Assembly (NCBI GenBank): GCA_005883655.1
Contig: VBDA01000020.1
Coordinates: forward strand, 1 to 6,118
DNA length: 6,118 bases
DNA from: Betaproteobacteria bacterium
Lineage (GTDB): Bacteria; Pseudomonadota; Gammaproteobacteria; Burkholderiales; Casimicrobiaceae
Direction: 5' to 3'
The stretch's first letter is position 1. The number at the start of each line of letters is the position of its first letter. The notes beneath the pieces are model-generated. The model was not told the origin of the DNA and did no database searches. It worked only from the letters and a program-made list of their open reading frames with translations. Of the stretch, positions 1 to 5,197 are shown one piece after another. The position numbers and the translations under genes were made by a program.

Positions 1-369
1 GTACACGCGCTCGACGTCGGACCGGACCGCCGCGTGATCGTTGCGAGTGTAGGCGCCCATGGCCAGATTTTCCTCGATGGAGAGCGCTCCGAACACGCCG
101 CGTCCCTCGGGAACCATCGACAATCCGCGGCGCACGAGCACGAATGCCGGCTTGCCGGTGATGTCCTGGCCGTCGTAGTGAATCGACCCGCTCTTGATGG
201 GCTGCAGGCCTGTGATGCCCTTCAAGGTTGTCGTCTTGCCCGCGCCGTTGGCGCCGATGAGGCAGACGAGCTCGCGCTCCCTGACCACGAGATCGATGCC
301 CTTGACCGCCTGGATGCCGCCATAGGCGACCTGCAGACTCTTGAGCTCGAGGAGCACGGTCTCGCCCAC
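1..369 (-). CDS. livF: High-affinity branched-chain amino acid ABC transporter, ATPase LivF (partial, C-terminus off the left edge)
   Basis: One of the two cytoplasmic ATPases that drive the LivHM permease. The window holds the first 123 codons; the family is about 235 residues long. The P-loop GANGAGKT lies at residues 39-46. Further on, SMVPEGRGVF has Glu where most ABC ATPases have the Q-loop Gln, which is normal for LivF. The signature motif, Walker B and switch His lie outside the window. The start is chosen as GTG at 369, 4 nt after the livG stop, with AAGG about 10 nt upstream; GTG at 357 is the alternative. The ATG that overlaps the livG stop (375-377) is in a different frame and cannot start LivF. 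The gene is the last visible one of the livHMGF cluster and is probably co-transcribed. Function is assigned from motif style and gene order; the exact start is less certain. Confidence 0.93.
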   Translation of the reverse strand, partial: MGETVLLELKSLQVAYGGIQAVKGIDLVVRERELVCLIGANGAGKTTTLKGITGLQPIKSGSIHYDGQDITGKPAFVLVRRGLSMVPEGRGVFGALSIEENLAMGAYTRNDHAAVRSDVERVY

Positions 370-373
370 TCGA

Positions 374-1171
374 TCATGCCCTTCGCAAATTCAACGTCAC
401 CTCGCCGCCGAGATATGCGGCGACGACTTTCGGGTCCCTTTGAACTTCCGCGGCGGAGCCTTCGGCGATCTTCTTGCCGTAGTCGAGCACCAGCACACGG
501 TCGCAAATGCTCATCACCAGCTTCATGTCGTGCTCGATCAGAAGAATCGTGGTCCCGTCGCGGCGGATGTCGTCGAGGAGCGCCTTCAGCGCCTTGGTCT
601 CGGTCGCGTTCATCCCGGCCGCGGGTTCGTCGAGTGCGAGAAGCTTGGGCTCGGTCGCCAGCGCGCGCGCGATTTCCAGGCGCCGCTGATCGCCGTACGC
701 AAGGTGCTTGGCGAGATGATTGGCGCGGTTCGCCACGCCGACGTAGTCGAGGAGCTCATAGGATCGCGACTCGATGCTCGCCTCCTCCGCGAGTGTCTGC
801 CGGTCGCGAAAGATCGCGCCGAAAACGCCTGCGCGGGTGCGAATGTGGCGCCCGATCATGACGTTTTCGAGCGCCGACAGATTCTGGAACAGGCGGATGT
901 TCTGAAACGTGCGCGCGATGCCGCGCTCCGCGACTTCGTTCGGTTTCAGTCGGTCGAGCGGCGCGCCGTCGAAAGTGAAATTTCCGCTGTCGGGCATATA
1001 GATGCCGGTGAGCACATTGAACAGCGAAGTCTTGCCCGCGCCATTGGGCCCGATCAAGCCGTAGATCTCGCCGCGCTCGATGCTGAAGCTGACGTCGGTG
1101 AGCGCTTGAACGCCGCCGAAGCGCTTGCCGATGCCCGTCGCCGCGAGCAGAACCGATGAATTCACGCTCAT
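374..1171 (-). CDS. livG: High-affinity branched-chain amino acid ABC transporter, ATPase LivG
   Basis: Cytoplasmic ATPase partner of LivF, 265 aa, close to the usual LivG length of about 255. All ABC motifs are visible in order: Walker A GPNGAGKT at 41-48, Q-loop Gln90 in RTFQNIRLF, signature AYGDQRR at 158-164 (the LivG form of LSGGQ), Walker B LLALDEP at 177-183, D-loop AAGMN at 184-188 and switch His214 in LLIEHDM. The enzyme therefore looks catalytically complete. The ATG at 1171 overlaps the livM stop in an ATGA, with AAAGGCGG a few bases upstream as ribosome site, so translation is probably coupled to livM. The stop at 374-376 lies just before livF. Family assignment is secure. The transported amino acid cannot be read from the ATPase. 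Confidence 0.97.
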   Translation of the reverse strand: MSVNSSVLLAATGIGKRFGGVQALTDVSFSIERGEIYGLIGPNGAGKTSLFNVLTGIYMPDSGNFTFDGAPLDRLKPNEVAERGIARTFQNIRLFQNLSALENVMIGRHIRTRAGVFGAIFRDRQTLAEEASIESRSYELLDYVGVANRANHLAKHLAYGDQRRLEIARALATEPKLLALDEPAAGMNATETKALKALLDDIRRDGTTILLIEHDMKLVMSICDRVLVLDYGKKIAEGSAAEVQRDPKVVAAYLGGEVTLNLRRA

Positions 1172-2247
1172 GCGGTGCCGCCTTTGACTTCGAGCTCGCG
1201 CTTGCGTACCGCGGAAGGCCAGAGGCCGGCAGGCCGGTAAAGCATGATCGCCACCAGCGCGATGCCGAAGACGAGCAGCCGGATCGTTTCGGCGTCGAGT
1301 ATCACTCTGCCGAAGAGCGCGTTCTGCAGCGGCTCCATCGTATAGCGCAACACCTCGGGCAGCAGCGTCAGCAGTATCGCGCCGAGAATGACGCCCGGAA
1401 TATTGCCCATGCCGCCGAGCACCACCATCGCCAGCACGATAATGGATTCGAACAGGCCGAAGCTTTCCGGGCTCACGAATTGTTGCGTCGCCGAAAAGAC
1501 CGCGCCGGCGATGCCGCCAAACGACGCACCCATCGCGAATGCCAGCAGTTTTATGTTGCGGGTATTGATACCCATCGCCTTGGCGGCAATCTCGTCTTCG
1601 CGGATCGCTTCCCAGGCGCGGCCAAGGCGCGAATTCTGCAGGCGGAGATTGACCACGACGACGCCGATGGTGATCAGCAGCAGGAGGTAGTAATACTTCT
1701 GCGGTCCGGAAAAGGCCACGCCGAGAACGACCTCGGGCCTCGCGAAGGAGAAGCTGCCGATGCGAAACGGATCGATCAGGTTGACGCCCTGCGGGCCGTT
1801 GGTGATGTTGAGAGGAGCGTTGAGGTTGTTCAGGAAGATACGGATAATCTCGCCGAAACCGAGCGTTACGATGGCGAGATAGTCGCCGCGGAGCTTGAGC
1901 GTCGGTGCGCCGAGCAGCACGCCGAAAGCGCAGGCGATTCCCGCACTCAAGGGGAGAATGACCCAGAACGGAAGATGAATGCCGAAATGCGGTGACGCCA
2001 GCAGCGCATAGACGTATGCGCCGACGGCGTAAAAGGCAATGTACCCGAGATCGAGCAGGCCCGCGAAACCGACGACGATGTTGAGTCCCAGCGCGAGCAT
2101 GATGTAGAGCATCGCGAAGTTGAGAATGCGAACCCAGGCTTGGCCGGCGAATGCCGCGACGAAGGGCAGCAGCGCCAGCGCGAGCGCGAGCAGCACGACG
2201 CCCGCCCAGACCTTCGGCGGAATCGATTTCGCCCGCGGCCGGTTCAT
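1168..2247 (-). CDS. livM: Branched-chain amino acid ABC transporter, permease LivM
   Basis: Inner-membrane permease, 359 aa, partner of LivH in the transport channel. After a short basic N-terminus (MNRPRAK) come hydrophobic segments at roughly 14-34, 38-62, 65-85, 93-113, 185-202, 235-255, 265-300 and 322-338. The cytoplasmic coupling loop GRAWEAIREDEIAAKAMGIN at 209-228 is the characteristic contact to the ATPase. The glycine-rich GGMGNIPG at 278-285 is also a family hallmark. The chosen ATG at 2247 overlaps the livH stop (ATGA). The same frame stays open upstream to 3000, but that stretch is arginine-rich, runs antiparallel to no family similarity and lies fully inside livH, so it is not part of the protein. 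The length fits short LivM forms; E. coli LivM is longer, at about 425 aa. The gene is coupled to livG downstream by another ATGA. Confidence 0.96.
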   Translation of the reverse strand: MNRPRAKSIPPKVWAGVVLLALALALLPFVAAFAGQAWVRILNFAMLYIMLALGLNIVVGFAGLLDLGYIAFYAVGAYVYALLASPHFGIHLPFWVILPLSAGIACAFGVLLGAPTLKLRGDYLAIVTLGFGEIIRIFLNNLNAPLNITNGPQGVNLIDPFRIGSFSFARPEVVLGVAFSGPQKYYYLLLLITIGVVVVNLRLQNSRLGRAWEAIREDEIAAKAMGINTRNIKLLAFAMGASFGGIAGAVFSATQQFVSPESFGLFESIIVLAMVVLGGMGNIPGVILGAILLTLLPEVLRYTMEPLQNALFGRVILDAETIRLLVFGIALVAIMLYRPAGLWPSAVRKRELEVKGGTA

Positions 2248-3239
2248 GCGCGGTCCGCCACGCGCTCGCCGAGCAAACCCGACGGCCGGAATATGAGCAC
2301 CAGTATCAGCACGAAAAATGCGAACACGTCCTGATAATTGCTGCCGAACAGGCTCAACTGGCCGTCGCTCGCGGTGCATTTCTCCTGGAGTGTGTCGCCG
2401 AGACATGGAAATCCGCAGATGTTTGACACGTCGCCGATATAGCCCGCGCCGGGCGCTTCGATGATGCTGAGCAGGATGCCTCCGAGCATCGCGCCGGCGA
2501 GGTTGCCGATGCCGCCGAGCACCGCCGCTGTAAAAGCCTTGAGGCCGAGCAGGAAGCCCATGTAGTAGTGGGCGATCCCGTAATAGGTCATCACCATCAG
2601 CCCCGCCACCGCTGCCAGCGCGGCGCCGATCACGAACGCCGCGGAAATGACGACGTTGATATCGATGCCCATGAGCCCCGCGACCTGCGGGTTTTGCGCG
2701 GTGGCGCGCATGGCCATCCCTAAGCGCGTACGCTGGACGATAAAGACCAGTCCGGCCATGAGCAGCCCCGCGAGCGCCACAATCAGCATCTGCAAATCGG
2801 TCATCGACGCCCCGAGGATGTTGTGCGGCGTAGGCTCGATCAGTGTCGGGAAGGTCAGATAGTTGCGGCCCCAGATCATGAGCGCCAGGTTTTGCAGGAT
2901 GATGGACATGCCGATGGCGGTGATCAGCGGCGCGAGCCGGGGCGCCTTGCGCAGCGGACGGTAGGCGATTTTCTCCATCCCGTAGGCGAGCGTCATGCAT
3001 ACGAGGACAGCGACGATGAGGCCGGCGAGAATGATCAGGACCGACGGCAGCTGCACGTGCGCGCCGAGGAGCGCCGTGATCACCGACAGCGAGACCATCG
3101 CGCCGATCATCACCACTTCGCCGTGGGCAAAGTTGATCAGGCCGATGATGCCGTAGACCATGGTGTAGCCCAGCGCGACCAGAGCATAGACGCTGCCCAG
3201 CGTCAGGCCGTTGATGATCTGCTGCAGAAACGTGTCCAC
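2244..3239 (-). CDS. livH: Branched-chain amino acid ABC transporter, permease LivH
   Basis: Inner-membrane permease, 331 aa from the GTG at 3239. The N-terminus MDTFLQQIINGLTLGSVYAL and the following GYTMVYGIIGLINFAHGE are classic LivH. The coupling region RTRLGMAMRATAQNPQVAGL is at 170-189, the glycine motif GGIGNLAG at 242-249, and the C-terminus FRPSGLLGERVADRA is typical. The GTG start is preferred because GGAGG sits 4 nt upstream and homologues begin at this DTFLQQ. An in-frame ATG at 3290 would add 17 residues through a DNA direct repeat and has no ribosome site. Oddity: between the glycine-motif helix and the last helix there is a loop of about 30 residues (269-300) with Cys275, Cys279 and Cys288, predicted periplasmic. 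LivH of E. coli is 308 aa, so this loop accounts for much of the extra length. Confidence 0.95.
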   Translation of the reverse strand: MDTFLQQIINGLTLGSVYALVALGYTMVYGIIGLINFAHGEVVMIGAMVSLSVITALLGAHVQLPSVLIILAGLIVAVLVCMTLAYGMEKIAYRPLRKAPRLAPLITAIGMSIILQNLALMIWGRNYLTFPTLIEPTPHNILGASMTDLQMLIVALAGLLMAGLVFIVQRTRLGMAMRATAQNPQVAGLMGIDINVVISAAFVIGAALAAVAGLMVMTYYGIAHYYMGFLLGLKAFTAAVLGGIGNLAGAMLGGILLSIIEAPGAGYIGDVSNICGFPCLGDTLQEKCTASDGQLSLFGSNYQDVFAFFVLILVLIFRPSGLLGERVADRA

Positions 3240-3243
3240 GGCG

Positions 3244-3248
3244 CCTCC
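3244..3248 (-). promoter_or_regulatory. Ribosome binding site deciding the livH GTG start
   Basis: GGAGG on the minus strand lies 4 nt before the GTG at 3239. The spacing is slightly short, but it is the only good Shine-Dalgarno match near the livH start, and the upstream in-frame ATG at 3290 lacks one. It supports a GTG start for livH. Confidence 0.6.
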
Positions 3249-3270
3249 GGGTGGCGCGACTGCGCCTTGA

Positions 3271-3290
3271 GTGTGCACCTCAGTGTGCAC
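3271..3290. repeat. Paired direct repeat GTGTGCAC, 12-bp period
   Basis: GTGTGCAC occurs at 3271-3278 and again at 3283-3290, separated by CTCA. Each copy contains the palindrome GTGCAC, so the pair also reads symmetrically on the other strand. It lies in the untranslated gap between the livK terminator and livH, 32 nt upstream of the livH GTG. It could be an operator or an RNA-level element for livHMGF, or chance; no regulator is identified. Confidence 0.5.
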
Positions 3291-3304
3291 ATCGGCATCG
3301 GCGA

Positions 3305-3333
3305 ATTCTCCGCTGCGCTCAGGCCCACGGCAA
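3305..3333 (-). promoter_or_regulatory. Weak candidate promoter for livHMGF
   Basis: TTGCCG (3333-3328) and GAGAAT (3310-3305) are separated by 17 bp on the minus strand, each matching 4 of 6 sigma-70 consensus bases. The site lies between the livK terminator and livH, where an internal promoter would be useful. Such matches arise easily by chance, so this is only a candidate; read-through from the livK promoter may suffice. Confidence 0.2.
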
Positions 3334-3361
3334 TCCCCGCGCCCGATTCTCGATCGCGGTC

Positions 3362-3391
3362 AAAAAAACGGCGCCCGTCAGGGCGCCGTTT
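3362..3391 (-). terminator. Rho-independent terminator after livK, before livH
   Basis: On the minus strand the sequence AAACGGCGCCC, loop TGAC, then GGGCGCCGTTT forms a perfect 11-bp stem. It runs straight into a tract of seven T (3368-3362; the last three stem bases overlap the tract). It begins 28 nt after the livK stop. The T-tract is on the minus-strand side only, so it serves livK, and it separates livK from livHMGF. Known binding-protein operons use such a site to make the binding protein in excess; that role here is inference. Confidence 0.9.
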
Positions 3392-3419
3392 CAGGAAACT
3401 TCGGGAAGAACAGTAAAGC

Positions 3420-4739
3420 CTACTGGGCCTTGTTGTCCTTCTTCATGGCGTCGCCGGAAGCCTTCGTGTCCGATTTCATCGTATCCGCCGGAGCCTTCGT
3501 ATCGGATTTCATGCTCGACGTGGGTGGAGCGGCGCCGACCTTCTCGGTCTTGCCGCCGACGTTCATCGCCATCGGCATCAGCTTGCCGTCCTTCACCTGA
3601 TAGAGGGTAATCGCGCCGTTCTTGGTGTCGCCATGCTCGTCGAACTCGATCTTGGCCGTGACACCGTCGTAGGAGATCTTGGCGAGCTCCGGCAGGTACT
3701 TGGCCGGATCAGTCGAGTTGGCCTTTTGCATGGCGGCGATCAGGGTCATGGCGGCGTCGTACGAATACGGCGCATAGACCTGGATCGGGCCGTACTTGCC
3801 GGTGAAGCGGGTCACGAAGTCCTTGGCATTGGCCATGTTCTCCGGCGGCACACCGGCCTGGGTGCAGTACTGGCCTTCGGCGGCACCCCCGGCGAGCTTG
3901 GGCCATTCCGCCGAGCACACGCCGTCACCGGCAATGTACTTGGCCTTGATGCCGAGCTCCTTCATCTGCTTAACCATGGGGCCGCCCTGCGCATCCATCC
4001 CGCCGTACATGATGATGTCGGGGCTCTTGGCCTTGATCTTGGTCAGGATCGCCTTGAAGTCGGTCGCCTTGTCGTTGGTGAACTCGTGCGCGACGATGGT
4101 CCCGCCCGCCGCCTTCGCGGCCTTCTCGGTCTCTTCGGCAAGGCCCGCGCCGTATGCGGTCTTGTCGTCGATGATGGCGATCTTCTTGGCGCCGAGCGTG
4201 GTGACGGCTTCCTTGCCGATCACGCTTCCCTGTTGCACGTCGTTGGCCATGACCCGGAACGCGGTCTTGAACCCTTGCAGCGTGTACTTGGGATTGGTGG
4301 CCGAGGGCGAGATCTGCGGAATGCCGGCGTCGCTATAGAGCTTCGAGGCGGGAATGGTCGTGCCCGAATTCAGATGGCCGACCACGCCGGCGACCTTGGC
4401 ATCGACCAGCTTCTGCGCCACGGTCGTGCCTTGCTTGGGATCCGCCTGGTCGTCTTCCGCGACCAGCTCGAATTTGATCTTCTTGCCGTCGATGACGATG
4501 TTCTTGGCGTTGGCGTCATCGATCGCCATGCGGGCACCGTTCTCGTTATCCTTGCCCAGGTGCGCCTGCGGGCCCGTGGTTGGCCCCACGTGGCCGATCT
4601 TGACTGTGGCCCCGGGCATTGCCGGTGCTCCCGCGGTTGCCGGCGCTTCTACTTTCTTCGGCTCCTCTTTACCGCAGCCGTAAGCGGTCACCAACGCTGC
4701 GGCGACAAAGGTCAAACCGAGCGAGCGGTTGAATTTCAT
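3420..4739 (-). CDS. livK: Branched-chain amino acid ABC transporter, substrate-binding protein LivK (probable lipoprotein)
   Basis: Periplasmic-binding-protein type I that captures the ligand and delivers it to LivHM; 439 aa, longer than E. coli LivK/LivJ (about 367-369 with signal). Residues 1-21 form a signal peptide with KFNR then a hydrophobic core. A Cys at 22 in TAYGC resembles a lipobox, though Tyr at -2 is unusual. A Pro/Ala/Lys linker (24-43) follows. The binding fold spans about 45-395. GHLNSGTTIPAS (121-132) and SPSATNP (144-150) correspond to the strands that hold the amino acid carboxylate and amino groups in the family. Cys275 and Cys292 could form a disulfide. The last 30 residues are a charged repeat tail. 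GGAGG lies 6 nt before the ATG. Expression is likely from the promoter at 4802-4830, and an intrinsic terminator follows. Ligand could be Leu/Ile/Val or another small molecule used by this broad family. Confidence 0.95.
   Translation of the reverse strand: MKFNRSLGLTFVAAALVTAYGCGKEEPKKVEAPATAGAPAMPGATVKIGHVGPTTGPQAHLGKDNENGARMAIDDANAKNIVIDGKKIKFELVAEDDQADPKQGTTVAQKLVDAKVAGVVGHLNSGTTIPASKLYSDAGIPQISPSATNPKYTLQGFKTAFRVMANDVQQGSVIGKEAVTTLGAKKIAIIDDKTAYGAGLAEETEKAAKAAGGTIVAHEFTNDKATDFKAILTKIKAKSPDIIMYGGMDAQGGPMVKQMKELGIKAKYIAGDGVCSAEWPKLAGGAAEGQYCTQAGVPPENMANAKDFVTRFTGKYGPIQVYAPYSYDAAMTLIAAMQKANSTDPAKYLPELAKISYDGVTAKIEFDEHGDTKNGAITLYQVKDGKLMPMAMNVGGKTEKVGAAPPTSSMKSDTKAPADTMKSDTKASGDAMKKDNKAQ
3423..3512 (-). 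repeat. 33-bp tandem repeat coding the LivK C-terminal tail
   Basis: Within livK, residues 410-420 (MKSDTKAPADT) and 421-431 (MKSDTKASGDA) are two tandem 11-residue units, followed by a shortened, diverged third unit, 432-439 (MKKDNKAQ). In DNA the units lie at 3512-3480, 3479-3447 and 3446-3423. The tail is rich in Lys, Asp, Ser, Thr and Ala, looks disordered or helical, and lies outside the ordinary binding-protein fold. Its function is unknown. Confidence 0.85.
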
Positions 4740-4801
4740 GAATTTCCTCCGGGAATGGGTAATGACAGAAATCAGGACAGAAAAAAGGGACGCAACAAAA
4801 G

Positions 4802-4830
4802 ATTATTGCTGTCGCCGCTAGGACTGTCAA
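4802..4830 (-). promoter_or_regulatory. Sigma-70 promoter of livK
   Basis: On the minus strand TTGACA (4830-4825, perfect -35) is followed after exactly 17 bp by AATAAT (4807-4802, one mismatch to TATAAT). The predicted start is near 4795, giving a leader of about 55 nt. An AT-rich stretch (TTTTGTTG) follows the -10. This is a strikingly good match in a GC-rich region and fits high expression of a binding protein. Confidence 0.8.
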
Positions 4831-4877
4831 TTGCTACATTCGGCTGTCCGGGACGATACTGGGCGCCGTAGTGTGCG

Positions 4878-4895
4878 GTTGGACCGGGTCCGAAC
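4878..4895. promoter_or_regulatory. Imperfect palindrome upstream of the livK promoter
   Basis: GGACC-G-GGTCC (4881-4891) is a perfect 5+5 inverted repeat, extended by GTT on the left and, after one extra G, AAC on the right. It sits about 48 bp upstream of the livK -35 in the divergent region and could be an operator. The high GC content makes chance palindromes common. Confidence 0.25.
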
Positions 4896-5035
4896 GCGTG
4901 CAAGCTCGATGAAGCATTGGTCACCGGCGCATATAGAGGGAGGCGCGAGAGCCGGCTTCGCAGCGCGGTCGAGGATCGCTTCGTCGGGGAAAGGGGTGTA
5001 TTGACCCGCGAACGCCGCATTTCGTCGGCTTGCTC

Positions 5036-5065
5036 TTGTCCGGGGGGTTCGGTGCGGCCTAGACT
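5036..5065 (+). promoter_or_regulatory. Weak candidate promoter for the efflux adaptor gene
   Basis: TTGTCC (5036-5041) and TAGACT (5060-5065), 18 bp apart, each match 4 of 6 sigma-70 consensus bases. It would give a leader of about 125 nt before the ATG at 5198. No stronger rightward site was seen in the gap, but the match is poor and the call tentative. Confidence 0.3.
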
Positions 5066-5197
5066 CGCGCCTTTCTGAATCCGCGCGGCGGGTGGGCCGC
5101 ATCTAAGGCTGGACCGCAGCGCACGGACGATTGGTCGAGCGGCGTCGCCGCGGGTAGCGCCGGCGCGCCCGCGAGGAATTCTGGGGGCTACTTGGTT

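Larger units (their letters stand above)
4740..5197. other. Divergent intergenic region between livK and the efflux adaptor gene
   Basis: About 460 nt without a supported gene. The left part holds the livK ribosome site, a leader with two GACAGAAA copies (4764-4771 and 4776-4783, 12-bp period on the plus strand) and the livK promoter. The middle holds an imperfect palindrome around 4878-4895. The right part (about 4900-5197) is GC-rich, with a weak rightward promoter candidate at 5036-5065 and GAGGA and GGGGG tracts shortly before the adaptor start. The open frames here (minus strand, 4772-5020 and 4827-5102) are Arg/Ser-rich, overlap the livK promoter and resemble no family I recognise. I saw no tRNA, riboswitch or mobile-element end. 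Confidence 0.6.

Noticed and set aside
222..506. Minus-strand frame containing the ATG at 377
   Set aside because: It is the wrong frame for LivF and its product (Ser/Arg-rich) lacks ATPase motifs, whereas the GTG at 369 frame gives a full P-loop.
341..1159. Plus-strand open frames opposite livG and livF (34-861, 341-1159)
   Set aside because: Antisense to ATPases with all expected motifs; compositions are skewed and show no domain.
1156..1995. Plus-strand open frame opposite livM
   Set aside because: His/Gln/Glu/Arg-rich product mirroring the hydrophobic codons of a permease; typical antisense artefact.
2248..3000. Upstream extension of the livM frame inside livH
   Set aside because: The product is Arg/His/Ala-rich and unlike any permease; the real LivM starts at the ATG at 2247 that overlaps the livH stop.
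3240..3290. ATG start of livH at 3290
   Set aside because: No ribosome site, it translates the GTGTGCAC repeat, and family N-termini match the GTG at 3239, which has GGAGG upstream.
3366..3391. The same hairpin as a plus-strand terminator
   Set aside because: On the plus strand the stem is followed only by TTTC-type sequence and there is no plus-strand gene upstream; the T7 tract lies on the minus-strand side.
3633..4871. Plus-strand open frame of 412 codons opposite livK
   Set aside because: It lies antisense to a clear binding protein; its product is Gly/Arg/Asp/His/Leu-rich with no recognisable domain, as expected from GC-rich codon bias on the opposite strand.
5084..5100. GC-rich hairpin (GCGGC ... 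GCCGC) in the right part of the intergenic region
   Set aside because: Short stem with no T-tract and no gene ending nearby; expected by chance at this GC content.
4772..5102. Minus-strand small open frames in the livK upstream region (4772-5020, 4827-5102)
   Set aside because: They run across the livK promoter, are Arg/Ser/Pro-rich, lack ribosome sites and resemble no family.
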